Shown in pieces: positions 36,441-49,400 of a DNA stretch of 64,000 nt. The translations under genes and the position numbers were made by a program. Origin of the DNA: Manduca sexta (taxonomy: Eukaryota > Arthropoda > Insecta > Lepidoptera > Sphingidae); assembly GCF_014839805.1 (NCBI RefSeq), contig NC_051132.1, forward strand, positions 5,146,001 to 5,210,000, read 5' to 3'. The first letter of the stretch is position 1. Each line of letters begins with the position of its first letter. Below the pieces are notes generated by a model. It was given only the letters and a program-made list of their open reading frames with translations, did not search any database and was not told the DNA's origin.

Positions 36441-37530
36441 ATAAACAATTTTTTAGAACTTTTTAAAAGGAACGATTCCGTCATACTCAAGCAAGGTATT
36501 AGGTATAATTTTGACTTTGTGTTATTATAAAGTACTGATTTTTTTAGTATATCCAAACATCCTCATTCATCAAAATAACATTGAACAATACGCACATAAT
36601 CTGTATGTTAACAAAAAAAAAAATTAACAAGGTTCCTAACAAGGCCCACCATTTATATTTTTGTTTCATTTTTTTGTTGTTGTGCAAAAACATACTATGA
36701 TTTTGTTTCTATGTTTTGTTCTTTTATTATTAAATTTATTAATATGTAGCGCTATATTGCAATTTACTCAGTTTTCTTTTTAATTTTTTCCAGGAAACGA
36801 TTTTATGAAGATTTTAAAATTATACCTTAGTCTATGGTATATAGGTACTTCTGTAACTATACTATCCATAGTATATTATAGATTCATGTAACTATGAAAC
36901 TCGCCTTCAGTTCTCTACGTACCACTCGAAGTAAAAGCGCGCGCATTAGGGGTCGCGCGTCATACGGGGTCATCCTACTTCCCCAAGGCTCCAGGGATTA
37001 ACATAATGGATTTGCTATGTTAATGGCGATGGTGATGCTATTTCAAGCGACAGTAAAGGCCATTGTCATAGTGAGTTACAAACTATAGCGATGAAAGCGC
37101 GTTTAAAAATGACTAGGTAACACGTTTGGCAGCGCGACAAGTTGTAGAAATACGTTGGTGATGCGACAGCGATTTCCTATAAGCTTTCTTTTTGGCATAC
37201 TTGTTTTTAAGATTTTGTTTACGACTTAAATTTAGTGTCTCCTGTTCCACATTGTTTTAAAACAAAAGCTGTTACGTGGCTTGTGATTGTTTTAAATCTG
37301 GGTGGAAATAATGAGGATACTTAAGTACCTACTTGCCAAAAATATTGTAATAGAAAAGATAAATTGTTATTGACAAAGTTCACTGTAGTGACTTAAGACA
37401 CCTATAATTATTATCTTATTTTATTTCTACAATATTTTTACCTTTAAATATTATATGATGAGTTTCTCGTTTAACCCTAAGGATATTAGGCTTATGCCTA
37501 TGCTTAGGCTAGGCCACGAAAATAGATTTA

Positions 37531-37590
37531 GCGGCGAGCTGAGCGGCAAGCGGAACGGCAAGCAGAGCGGCAAGCGGTACGGCACGGCAC
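37531..37590 (+). repeat. Short GC-rich tandem repeat
   Basis: Units of the type gagcggcaagcgg/aacggcaagca repeat about four times with changes. It is a GC-rich island in AT-rich DNA, with ccgctcagagcggcaac near 37,685. Confidence 0.55.
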
Positions 37591-38261
37591 TATCCGCGTC
37601 TCTCTGTGTTGGACATCCTTCTTATTCACCTGTGCGTCTGCTTCGGTCACTCGTTGTTGCTGGCACAAAACCGCCCGCAGTGCCGCTCAGAGCGGCAACT
37701 TCATGGTTAGGGCCTTAATGTCGGCGCTATGCGTTACATTTTTTATGTATGGAAGGCATATACTTTTATGTGGCAAAAGGCATTATGCTGAGACGATTTG
37801 TGCTAATTTTAGGTTTCAGAAAAACACAATCAATTCTAAAATGTACGTAAAAATAAGAGCATACACTGAACCGTTCCCAGTTGAAAGATCCCGCGTCGCT
37901 TATAAATATAAACGCAGTCTCCTACTAAGGTCAAATATCACAAAAAATCCAAGGCGAATACGCAAGGGTGTCATTGAATTTTCCGCTAATATGATTCTTT
38001 TATTTTTGTAATGCGTGACGCGCCTGTCGCGAATAATGTGCGACGAAAATGTAGAGTTAAGATTTTAATAATGGAGTTATTTTTATTACGTGGATATTGT
38101 TTTGTACTATATTTTGTCCGTCTCCGCTTGTGTGAAATTTGGTATTGGACAAATATAAACAAAAAGTTTACGTCCTTCAAGATGATTCCGTAGTAAATTT
38201 CATTAAAATCGACTTGGTAGTTGACCACGTAACAGGCCATAGACCATAGAGTTATTAGCGT

Positions 38262-38540
38262 ATCTATACTATTATATGAAGCTGAAGAGTTTGTTTGTTT
38301 GTTTGAACGCGCTAATCTCAGGAACTACCAGTTCATATTGAAAAAAGTTTTGAGTGTTGGAAAGCCTATTTATCGGGGAAGGCTATATAACATCACGGTA
38401 AAACCATTGGGATGTGAGCAGTAATGAAAAACCTTGCAAAAACGGGGAAAAGTTATTCCTTTAGACAGCTTCCGTTGCGTAAACAGTTAAAGTTAGTTAA
38501 AAAATATGTATAATGGAATTGTTCCATTGTATGGAGATAC
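38262..38540 (+). repeat. RTE-like nonautonomous repeat
   Basis: It starts with ctatactattatatgaagc, then a gtttgtttgtttg run, gaacgcgctaatctcagg, ggctatataacatcacgg and ggggaaaagttattcc. These blocks are typical of a very common lepidopteran repeat. Confidence 0.65.
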
Positions 38541-39782
38541 TGCTTCAATCGATTTCTAAAGGTAGTAGCCGTACGATAAAGAACAAATTATAACTTTAAT
38601 AAACAAAGCGAATGCTAAAATCAATTTAATATTAAAACTTTTAGTTTGCGGTTTACGGTTAGTTGTTCTTTAATTGTTTAATTGAATCCTGAAACTTTTC
38701 AAACCAGCAAAAAATAAATCGAATCAAAGTCACGAGGAATTTCATTAAAATTTTGTATTCCTTTGTTACCATTTTTATTAAAAAATGGTTTTTGTTTCAA
38801 TGCATTAGAATGGTTGTATCGGTGACATTTCACTGTCACAAATTCAGAGCTGACGAATTCGACAAAACTGCGAAGAGTAAGGAAGAAAGCAAATGTCTTA
38901 GATTTGCCATTAGATAGTTCTATCAGGCATATTATTAGGTACCTATAAGCATCAGCCAGCGAATGTGTGTGTCAAGTAATGTTTAATGATTTACACTGGG
39001 CATTATAACAATTCCAAAAGATTTATTGATATGCTGAGCTAAAGGAAAATTATTGTAGCTAGAAACGGGTGTGGGTTTTCAATCTCATGAATTGTTACTA
39101 ACTATAGTGACTACTTACACGAAACGTAATAGCTAATAAACTAGTTGAGTTCGTCTTTTACGTTGAACACAAATACAGGGTCATTTCGACATTGCATTAC
39201 TAAATAAAACCACACACTTATGTTGTTGAATATAAAACATGTTTATAGATTACTCCAACCGTAGATGTAAAACACGCCACATTTACATTAAACTACAATG
39301 ATTAAAAAAATTAAAAACTGGGATTCTTGTGAAAATATTCGTGATTCATGGATGACTTTTGGCACAATGTTACCATAGGGAAAGATGAGTATCAGGTATA
39401 ATTTATTAATGCTTTGTCAAAATAACTGTATACAAATCTTGGAAAACATATATAGGAATCGTTTTGACTGTTGCAGAAAGAAAGAAAAAGCATCTCTGAC
39501 GTGATATTAGGAACATAATATACTTACCTATCATGCCAATCATCTGTAAAGTAATCTACATTGAATAAAACAAATATATTTTTGAAATCTAATTTTTATT
39601 TCGTCGCCTTTAGGATCCCTACAGAAACATACAGTGATGCCGAAATATTACTGTATACTGGCCAATAAAACACACATTACAAATACACCTGGTATACATG
39701 AAAAAAAAATGGAAAGCGTTCTACGAAAACATAAACAAAAATTAACAATACTTTGTACTATAAGAGCTCTTAGTTAAATTAA

Positions 39783-39809
39783 TTATGTATTTACACTGTA
39801 ATCGAAAGT
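39783..39809 (+). repeat. 27-bp direct repeat shared with 42190-42216
   Basis: The 27 bases, starting ttatgtatttacactg and ending aatcgaaagt, are identical at 42190-42216. The flanks are unrelated beyond this. Confidence 0.75.
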
Positions 39810-41944
39810 TCACCATAATGTAACAGTGCGAAAGTACATTTCGCGTACACTCAAAACCGCGTATGACATTTAAAAATGATCGAATTATAGATGTCAAAGC
39901 TGATTCTTTAGTATGTGGCATAAAATATGACATAAACATCCGTGTCATGATTGGCCAAGAGACAACACGTGGCTTACACGTTTGTCCCTCGACCAATTGC
40001 AATTGACATAATCAAATGACATGGACATTCGTATTGTATTTTTATTCCTTATCTTAGGTGGACACAGATAATTGGATTTTTGGCATAGTCTCAATATTTA
40101 TACAACACATGCCTATGTTACATAATATACAAGTCCTGTACTTTATTTTAAATAAATGAATAACGAATATGCAACCACCTGATTATAGATTTATCCTTAT
40201 ATATACAGTTGTAGTATACTAATTAAATTGCCATCAGAAATTATTTAATTTAATTTAGTTTTGACCAGTGCCGTAACTAGTTTTTAATGATTGACGAACT
40301 TTTATGCGCCCACGCATATTTGTTATGGTTATTTATGGTTCTACCTAACCATCATTGATTGTAACTAAGCTCTTTGTATCATTTGCACGTATTTGTTGTC
40401 TTTATCTTAATACTAGATGTCATTCGCGGTTTTGATTGTCTTATATTTGATTTTGAATTGAAATCGAATAAACATTTTAAGATTGTAATGATTGATTATG
40501 ACATATTAGCGAACAGTACAGATATAGAATCTACTCAATCAAGAAATAAGGAAAATGAAGTGCAAACATTACTATAAACAAATTTAAACATGTTTACTTA
40601 GGTTTGTTTATGGAGGTAAATCCGTCTTTATGCATTATTATACATTTATGAGTCAATGTCCGCTGATAAGATATTTTCTATTCCCTCAATCTGCGAGTAA
40701 GTGATTGATTTATAGATCAAGTTTGTCTTTTGTGAGAAATGGAGGAATTAATGGTATTACGTCTAGAATAGTTTATTTGATGAATAGTAAGTTATGAGGC
40801 AAGAGAAGGCAGTTTACAAGACAATAGCTTTATATATCTATATGATCTTATGCATTTTTGGTTTTTGTTCAAAAATGAATCGATCGATGTGTTAATTTTG
40901 GTTAGTTGTTACCGTATGAATTGTCTCCTTTTTGTTAGTGGATATTTTGCAATTGTATTAGTCGTATGACGCCATCTTGAAGTCTCGTTAGAGCGTAAAC
41001 ATTGTGCTTCCTTATGGTTTAAATGCTATATTTTTTTATGTTTAACAGCATTAAAATGATGCTATAAAGCCTGTGTTAGTTACAAATTATAAATACTTTA
41101 ATAATTTAATAAATGAAAAGTTAGCGTACAAAATCAAAACGGGAATATCCATATTTGCAATTATCATGGAAGTAATTACCAAATCATTAGAGATGAATAG
41201 TTACTATATATACGTTTATTATATACAGACCTATCTTTTCTCCTTTAATCTACAAGTATTTAATAGTATAGAAATAGAAAACACTCTCGCCATTTATTCC
41301 CGAGGGGGCAGGCAGTGGCGCAATTGGCGAACCAATTTTTCGCCATAGATTAGAATATAAAAATTTAATGTTTCGATATATTTCATTCGATTTCAATCCA
41401 ACTGTTACGTCCAAGGAAAAGTGATAAAACGCACCGATTACTGAACTATTAAGCACATAAAATTCAACTATTCTTATAACATTTGGTTTCACAAAACTTT
41501 CCTACTTACATTACAGAAAAGGTTTAGACCTAGAAGTGTTGAGACGATTTTTTTTTGGTGGTTATCATATCAACTACCTACAAACAACCACAATATACAT
41601 CGGAAAGAAACTACATCAAAGAAATTACATTTTTAATATTATCTCAATAAAACATCAATTCGAACGGTCAAATTATTTTTCCAAGCGTAGTTTCCCCACA
41701 CGTTATCTGTGTAATCTATGTCCTGAATCAGAATACGTGATCGTAAACGTATAGAATCAATATAATCCATTTTGTTGTCATTAAAGTTGAACATAGTTGA
41801 TTAATGAAATACCTACTCAATTATTTCTCTTCATTAATCATGATTTGACTGTATATTACATCGGAATTGTAGTAATCATACTTCTGAGGCCGTAACTAAT
41901 ACGCCTTTTAAAAAAGGCCTTCTAAAAGAAAACTAAAATATGTA

Positions 41945-42055
41945 TCATCATCATCAGTCGCAGGATGTCCACTGCTGAACATGAGCCTCCCCTAAAGATT
42001 TCCAGATTGAGCTATTAAAAGCGGCCCACATCCAGCGACCTTCTGCGACTTTTAT
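41945..42055 (+). repeat. Short dispersed lepidopteran repeat
   Basis: It contains aggatgtccactgctgaac, gagcctcccctaaagatttcc and gcggcccacatccagcg, a pattern common as a 3' fragment of lepidopteran retroelements. A degraded reverse piece (atgttcagcagtggacatg) lies near 22,670. Confidence 0.6.
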
Positions 42056-43559
42056 TAGCTCAAAAATAAGTATGACATATCCTAGCGATACGTTCGTCGC
42101 TTAGACATATTTAATGACATATCATTCCTATAGATATTTTGTTTTCTATTGGCGTTAATGATTGTTCAAAGGCGTCTTGGTCACGGCCCTTATGTATTTA
42201 CACTGTAATCGAAAGTACACACAAAAAAAAATAATTGTGGGTCAATATTTTTTGGAATTATGTAATAACGTTTGATAAGACGAAGAAAGTATTAGATCGC
42301 TTGAAAATTAACGGTAGAAAAATGGAATTCAACTTTATTTGCTATAGAGTTATTTTTATTCAAAACAAGATTAAAAATTTAAAGCACACGCCAACTAAAT
42401 TCAGGGCATATTTTTAAGTATGTACATTGCTTAATGTGTTTTCTATGTTCTATTTCAGGCGATCTAATCGTCGACCAAGCCACAGGTTATTAAAAATTCT
42501 GGGACTTTTTTATAAAGGAGATTTTTTTATAAAATATATAATGAAATAAGTGTCAACTGAAACTGACGATACTATTTACATTTTTGATCCTAGATTCTGA
42601 TTCAGGAAATACTAAATTTACTTAACGTTAATAGTTTTATGTCATTAAGTATATTAACAATATTTACAACACTAACTTTTTATTATTACTGCTATATATT
42701 AAATCTTCTGTGAAACTTATGGAAATTCAATAAATACTAATTAATAAGCCGTAATTTTATATCTTGGAAATCAACATTTTTATGTACAAAATTACTATTC
42801 ATAACGAATTACATTTTATATTGAATACTTATTTTATTTTTTCTGGCAGTGCCTATCGTATTTTTATTCTATTGTTTTAAGTTAGAGAAATGACAATATT
42901 TCCGATTATATTGCAAGTGTTGGGGCACAGTCTAAAGTAGAGCAGAAGTGAGGAAGGATACAAACCGACAAATGTATCTTTATGTAGTTTAAATTTGTAA
43001 AATGACTTCAAGAACTTCACTTCTTCAAGACAAGACTTCAAGAAATTATGTGAAATTTTGTCAGTCAACGTCTAGATACGTTAAATGTCAACATTTCAAT
43101 ATGTTCTTGAAACTCTGTTACGTCATTTACATAAAGATAGGAAACAGAAATGAACATGTAATATTAAACTCTATTACTACTATCACATGGAGTAATACTT
43201 CAGGCTACAATAATGTCGATTCATATACACCGCTTATTTAACAATATAATACAAATTTATTAATAAACTTCATTAAATTCACAACAGCTTAAATATTACG
43301 AAACCTCGCGTTGAATAAATTTACCTCTTTGGTCATTCCGAAATGTTTCACTAAACTAAATATTTTATGTTCACTATATAATTTAATGTACCTATGTATG
43401 ATATAGTATTATTTAAACACATTCTAATTATTATCTCCAACCGGAGCATACACGTAAGAACGACTAGTCGAATCAAAACAGCCTTTTATAATACACAAGT
43501 CATTAAAATGTTGAACCAAATTAACAACACTGTTAGACTTCTTTATAATATTAAAAGTC

Positions 43560-43565
43560 TTTATT
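43560..43565 (-). terminator. Candidate poly(A) signal for the receptor mRNA
   Basis: The minus strand reads AATAAA here, about 44 nt after the receptor stop codon. Other AATAAA hexamers lie further downstream (for example near 43,255), so which one is used is not decided by the sequence. Confidence 0.4.
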
Positions 43566-43608
43566 AGATCACAGTATCTAGGTCCCTGCTGACCTCGGGC
43601 ATTGACAA

Positions 43609-44340
43609 TCATAGAAAACTCTCCGACGCTCGAGTCTCCTCCCTGTCGATGGCCGAGACTATCTCCACGCCTTCATCGTAATTATGCAGTTTGGTTGTAT
43701 TATTTCCACAGTAATGTTGGTCTGGATCACCATATTGGCTATGATAGAATTCCTCGCGCATCATGTGGTTCAGGTTTGAACACCTGAAGAACAATATCTC
43801 TTGGAAGGGCTTTCTAAAATCTCTATTGAGTGTTGCGTAAATTATCGGATTAAGCAAGCTGTTCAAGTACCCTAGCCAAAGAAACAGCGCACTCACGGCG
43901 TCCGGAATCGCATCTTCTTCCACGAAAGGCCTAATCAGCGCAAGCACGAAGAAGGGTAGCCAGCAAATGATGAATGCTGACATGATGATTCCGAGTGTGG
44001 TGGAGGCTTTCCGCTCCTTGGCCAGCTGAAACCGCAGCTTCTTTTGATGTGATGATTGCGAATGGAATAAGTCTTTGGCAATGTGGCTTTTTTGAGCAAA
44101 GTTGGAAAGCGATGAGCGGATCCTGTTTGTCGTCATTTTATTGCTGGTTTCTGAGGGACGCCGTCTATCTTTCACTATTGGCTTATTATTTGGCGTGAGA
44201 GTGGTGGGAGATCGGTTTATCGTGTGGATTGGTTTGGTGGGTGTCTTCGGTTGTTGTAGCATTGGACACTGAGACTCGTTGGATTTTCGCTGACCGCTGA
44301 AGCACCTTCCTAATCCGCTCTCCGCTTTGTCAACGCTGCA
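43609..44340 (-). CDS. 5-HT7: 5-HT7-type serotonin receptor, coding exon 2 (TM6-TM7, C terminus)
   Basis: This exon encodes residues 321-563 and completes the receptor. The acceptor is a pyrimidine-rich tract ending in AG at 44341-44342; joining in phase 0 keeps the frame open with no change. Residues 321-425 are the end of the long, basic third intracellular loop, with RRPS at 380-383 and KERKAST at 428-434 as possible kinase sites. TM6 has CWLP at 446-449, TM7 has NPIIY at 484-488, and C507 after helix 8 is a likely palmitoylation site. The C terminus ends ESFL, which fits a class I PDZ ligand (S at -2, L at 0). The total of 563 residues is close to the length I recall for the fly orthologue. 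Both exons look intact, with no stop or frameshift. Confidence 0.93.
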   Translation of the reverse strand, partial: CSVDKAESGLGRCFSGQRKSNESQCPMLQQPKTPTKPIHTINRSPTTLTPNNKPIVKDRRRPSETSNKMTTNRIRSSLSNFAQKSHIAKDLFHSQSSHQKKLRFQLAKERKASTTLGIIMSAFIICWLPFFVLALIRPFVEEDAIPDAVSALFLWLGYLNSLLNPIIYATLNRDFRKPFQEILFFRCSNLNHMMREEFYHSQYGDPDQHYCGNNTTKLHNYDEGVEIVSAIDREETRASESFL

Positions 44341-45103
44341 CTGTTAACAAAAGAAAGATTATTCTTAAAGCAGATACAAGATACGTCATAAAAAGTAGAC
44401 GCACACCAAATCTATACGTCTTCATTTATTTTTGCAAATACTCATTATATTTAATGCCTCTGGATACCTAATTTTGCATTGAATTATACATTCAGTCCGC
44501 GCAGTGTTAACTATGACAGTAATACACGGGATGCAATAAACGAGTAGCACTTTATGACTTTTGATATGCATAAAAGTCACGTGTCACGAAAACTAGTTAG
44601 TATTCAACGGCAGAACCTTTTAAAAGTGCTTTGACAGCGAATATGGCTAGAACCATGAAAAGCGGCAATGAGTCATCAGAATATATCGCAATGGCGCATT
44701 TCATGCCTTGGCTATGAAAGTGGCGTCTATAAAATATGGGTTATAATGTCGCTATGGAACACGAATACTAACATTTTTATGAATATGGAATAGTGCTTTG
44801 ACAATTTTGGTGTATGTTTGTATCAGCCTCGCGGCGGTTCGTTTTTAGCTCGTTAATGTTTTGCTTGAGCCATTGATATTATGCTTTTTCTAGTGAAAAA
44901 CGAGTCTTAATATTTTGTATTTAATCCATATCAAAGTCCATGTTATATAAATATATCTAATATCTACTCATAATTACATTCTGGAAGTTTTCCATAAAAT
45001 CATAAAGGAAATAAATTACTAATATTATTTAATCATTTAAATACATGAGTATGTATTAGTTCTTGCGGTCTTTCAAAACATGAAGAACAAGCAGTGTACT
45101 CAC
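44341..45103 (-). other. 5-HT7: Intron of the 5-HT7-type receptor
   Basis: The intron is 763-764 bp, phase 0, with a GTGAGT donor at its high-coordinate end and a TTTCTTTTGTTAACAG acceptor at 44356-44341. It interrupts the region encoding the third intracellular loop. I see no coding potential or recognisable repeat inside it. Confidence 0.85.
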
Positions 45104-46063
45104 GGTAGTATTAGTACTGGCTGTTGATCCTCGAGGAGGTGGTTGGGCGGCAGGCTGGTTACCAAGCAGTTTCGCTTCAGCCGCACCACCGTTCTTGACA
45201 TTTATCTCAAGATAACAGTGCGTCTCTAAATGTGATTGAGCACGTTTCTCGTCTTTTACAATTTTCCTCGCAGCTCTAAATATTTTATAATAAACCACGA
45301 CCATTACTGTGAGAGGTATGTAGAACGAACCCAGCGTAGCATAAATTTGGTATACTTGATTTTGCGAGACAGAACACGAGGTTTCAGTTTTCTCGTTACC
45401 CAGTATCAATACTGGTGGTAGCGAAATAAAAGCAGCACTCATCCATACAATTAAAATGCACAACAGCATCCTCTTTGGAGTTCTTTTAACCCCGTACTCT
45501 AAGGGCTTCGTTATAGCATAGTAACGATCTACTGAGATCATGCAAAGATTTAGAATACTCGCTGCACACGAGAGAACGTCGCTTGATGCCCAAAAATCAC
45601 AAATGACTGGTCCGAAAGGCCACGTTCCCATTATATCGTAGACAGTTGCGAATGGCATTACAATTATAGCCACACACAGATCACTCACTGCTAGCGAAAC
45701 GATCAAATAGTTACTTGGTCTTCTCAGTTTTCTCACTAATCTAACAGCAACGCAAACTAGAATGTTTCCAACTATGGTACAAACTATTACTATTAGGAAT
45801 AATATTACAAGAAAGATTGTGACTGGCGTGGAATATTTTGAATGCTTTATGTGCTTATGAGTGGAATTGGTATCGAAGAACGTGCAGTTACTAGTGGAAT
45901 TGGGGTTAGTGTAGTTATACTCAGACGCTAGTAATGAATCTACGCAATCAACTGAATCAACCGCGTTCGGTTGCAGTAGAATTATAGATACCAGTATGAG
46001 AAGACACGAAGGTAAAGCAACAAAGCTAGGCAGTGAGTGAGATTTATGGTTTTGAGTCGCCAT
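45104..46063 (-). CDS. 5-HT7: 5-HT7-type serotonin receptor, coding exon 1 (TM1-TM5)
   Basis: This exon encodes residues 1-320 of a class-A GPCR for serotonin; in insects this receptor type couples through Gs to raise cAMP. Residues 15-33 are hydrophobic and resemble a signal peptide. The extracellular N terminus has N-glycosylation sequons at N50, N55, N59 and N66. TM1 carries N100 (1.50), TM2 carries D128 (2.50). C155 and C230 form the expected disulphide, D162 is the amine-binding Asp (3.32), DRY is 179-181, W207 is 4.50 and P250 is 5.50. The stretch PLEYGVKRTP at 187-196 and the LILGNE segment in the second extracellular loop are typical of insect 5-HT7. The exon ends in ACC followed by a GTGAGT donor at 45103-45098, phase 0. 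The open frame running on to 45056 is intronic. The start is the first in-frame ATG before the hydrophobic leader. A lineage-specific paralogue of 5-HT7 is the main alternative. Confidence 0.93.
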
Positions 46064-46495
46064 ACGAGACCCTTGGATGGGTGTTGATTATACTCGTTTT
46101 CTTAGCGTTACCATACATTGGCTTTATTATATATGTGCGCTACTGTGACACTCTGTAGACTTTAAGTCAGGTTTGAAAAACGACTTCGTCGTGAAGCTTT
46201 TTGGTTTGATAATGGCGCGCTTGATTACAATTGAGAATAGGCTTTAATTGACATATTGCTTGGATTGACTTTCCAATTCCGAGCAGAGCCATTGGATTGC
46301 GCGGTGTATATTGAAAAGTTTCTCTTGTGGCTTCAGAGATACAGTTTGTTTTCGCTCGGCTTGATGCTTTGGTACGAATTGGCAGGGACAAGTTGTTTTA
46401 TTGCGCTGCGAAGGCGGTTCGAGCGGCTGCTACTCCAATATCCCGTCTGCGGATTGCTTCATTAGTACCGTTGATTGGTGATGAACATTTCCGAC
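46064..46495 (-). other. 5-HT7: Probable 5' untranslated part of receptor exon 1
   Basis: Upstream of the receptor ATG the minus strand has a strong 3' splice site (a T-rich tract ending TTTGTTTGCAG) whose AG is at 46497-46496. This suggests an exon that starts at 46495 and runs through the start codon. The region is richer in GC than its surroundings. It holds several upstream AUGs: short uORFs at 46488-46462 and 46462-46430 (sharing TAATG), a 41-codon uORF at 46292-46167, a short one at 46114-46088, and one at 46118-46044 that overlaps the receptor start out of frame. The receptor AUG itself has a weak context (C at -3). The upstream exon(s) and promoter cannot be located from sequence alone. 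Confidence 0.5.
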
Positions 46496-46497
46496 CT

Positions 46498-49400
46498 GCA
46501 AACAAAAGAAAGCACTCGATTTCATAACTGTTGACATACAACATGTTACTAGTAATAACTAATAGCGGTTGACACGCTATGTAAGTAAAATCTAAAGAGC
46601 AAGAAGTCCGTATTGAATTTCTCATTAGTATATTTTATGATTCCAATTGTTCCTACGGTATACACAGAAGTAGTGAATTTTAGTTTATTTTTATATAAGC
46701 AATTTTGACTTTCAAATATTCCTTTTAGTTTTTGTGAAATATTATACGTTATATTAAACATATACACACTGCTAGTGACGCTTGTAAACCCATCAAGATG
46801 CTGCTATGGTACGATAAGAATGCGACTATTTACAACATCGTTCAGTTATTTCTGATATAATTTTTGTATAGCTGATATAATGGTGTTTGAAATATCTTGA
46901 ATAATGGCATTGGGAATTTGGCATGCGATATTAGGAGAAGTGTTGACGTAAAGATGAAATGGTGTCTAGAGTTTGAATAGATGTAATGTATGGGGATGAG
47001 TGATGGCTTGCGAGCGTACAAATATACACATTGTTACCATAATCGTCATAATTGCTGCCGGTTTTCTATTTGTGTCTTCAAGTTAAAGTACGCCTTGTTT
47101 TGAATTTAGAATTAGATTTATCAATTATGATTCTATATTTAAATATAGGTTTATGTTTTCAAAATCAATGCTATTGTATGAACTGCGAAAAGAACCCATC
47201 AATAAAGTCTAGATCGAATTAACGGAAATAATATTGAATTTATTTCCCTTAGGAGCAAGAACACCCGGGCATTGTATAGTTATTAAACAACATTCAGGTC
47301 TCATAACATGAATGTAATGTCTGTTACTCTCGGAATTCATGATATTCTAACGATTTCCAATGTTGGTCCGCGTAGGTATTATGAAATACCAACTTCTTTT
47401 TAATATGGTTGCATTTTCACGCGCCAGGATAACGATCATACTCATCGTTTCTATCAGACGTTTTTCGATATTAGTCATTATTTATTCAGCTCTCTAGGTA
47501 CACAGGGACGGTAAAGTATTGAGGATCGCTTTTGTTTTGATCTAATATTTTCTTGAGGCAGAAAGTAATAACATGTTATTTCACCAAGTGATTACAGTTA
47601 CTCATGAACATTTATAAATTATAATAGAGGAAGTCTGTGTAGTTGATATTGAAGAAATAAATAGGGTTGGGATTAGAGCTTGTTAGATCTCTGACAAACT
47701 ATGAAGTAATTATCGCAATTATAGTTTGCTGTTTTTGTTGTTCTTTCAAAATTATTTAAATTATTTGTGAGTTTTTCTTGCTTAGTATGTGGCAAAAAAA
47801 CACGACATGAGTCTGTGGTTTTTTTATTGAGATTAGTTGAGAGACTATCACGTGACTGACGCTCGGTCCCACGATCAACCAGAAACATCAAAATTAAACG
47901 ACATCGACTTACGAGTCTTGTTTTGGGACATACTACAGGGGGCTGACGTAGCAAAATATTATTAAGGATTATTTTACCACCGTCAATATCTTCTTAATTA
48001 TGTCATTATGAAAAAAACTTAACCTAGGACAAGGGAATTTTGAACATCAATTTGCTAGCAAGGAATATCATTAGATTATAAAGAATAATCGTAGCTACTT
48101 ATCAATGTATTAATCGAATTTTCTCATCACTAGTGCATTGAATCAAGTCGGGTCTGCGCCTGGCTTAACGTAAAGCCATTAGTGCTAGAGTCGTGTCATC
48201 GTTTCATATTGAGCCCGCGCCAGCCAAAGGCTTCCAACAATGTATGGCTAAACGGGTATACATTATGAGGGAAATTGCAGCCCTCATTCAGAAGCGCTTA
48301 CGAGATTTCTAAGGAAAATTTCCTTTTATCACATTATAAATAAACTTTTTTCTGATATGTTATAAAAATTATTTCATGCTGATATGACTTGAGAAATTAG
48401 ACATTTTATTTCAGATTTTTGATTTTTTTTATTAGAAATATGTTCGTTATATGTTCGTTATACGTTTGCGCGCAAATTTTACATTTTATGAAAAAAATTC
48501 ATAGTGACTGATTTTTTTGTCGCATATAAGATGTTATACTTATATTTATCTCATTTTGAAATTAAACCTGAAATACACAAATTGAATAAAAAAATCGAAT
48601 AAAAACTACATATTAAAAATTAAAATAAAATAACATTAACTAATTAGGTAAATATTATATATTTTCCCAAGTTCTTTACGCCTTATAATAAATTCATAAC
48701 CTAAGAACACATTAAAATCTAGACATGAGTTTGCAAATTGCCCATTACGCGCGCATAAGGCAACACAACAATTTATCTTGATGGTGACATACTTACATTA
48801 CTAGACAAAAGTAAAACTATAGTGCCACTAAATACTATAAAATGTATTATTAATATAATAAGAATATAATATTTTCGTGCATATAATGGCGTGTGTGGAT
48901 TTACTCAATATGGTTTCACATACTAAAGTAATGAACTTTATGACAAATAAAATACAAATGATTACAGGTAACATTTATTGGTAAACCAATTTCATAATAA
49001 TATCAATATAAAAAAATCATAATATCTCATAATTAGCTCAAACGAGAATGAAAATATGTGTGGTAACTATAACTGCATTTAACATGCTCGCTACCTCGTA
49101 GCATGCGATTAATCTATCGGTCATAGTGTGACAGACCCTTAAAAGACTTTTGGCGATCCAGAAACGGCATCAGAGACGTTATAACGATCCTATTTGCTTC
49201 ATAATTATTATTTTTACGAGCTACAATGGTCGTTGGGGTGATAAACAATTTTTGTTTCTATTTTAGGTGACAAAGTCGTGTCCATTTATTTGCCTTGCAA
49301 CGTTTGCTTTGGGTGAAATATGATAACTGTATTTAGTTGTATAATGTATTTATCATCATCATTTGTTTCAAAAATCGAAATGGCCTGATATTTTTATAGA

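Larger units (their letters stand above)
34976..38261. other. No gene seen
   Basis: AT-rich with an RTE fragment (36240) and a GC-rich short tandem repeat (37531). The 36900-37080 patch is GC-richer but shows no frame. Confidence 0.5.
38541..43559. other. Downstream flank of the receptor gene, no gene seen
   Basis: AT-rich. It includes the 27-bp direct repeat pair and the short repeat at 41945. Frames of 60-91 codons have chance-like composition. Confidence 0.5.

Noticed and set aside
45236..45421. Plus-strand frame inside receptor exon 1
   Set aside because: A shadow of the receptor coding sequence.
43609..46063. A 5-HT1, 5-HT2 or dopamine receptor
   Set aside because: The second-loop LILGNE segment, PLEYGVKRTP and the C-terminal NRDFRKPFQEIL with ESFL end fit 5-HT7 better.
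46167..46465. Frames of 66-75 codons on both strands upstream of the receptor
   Set aside because: Better explained as a 5' leader with uORFs; the plus-strand frames are shadows.
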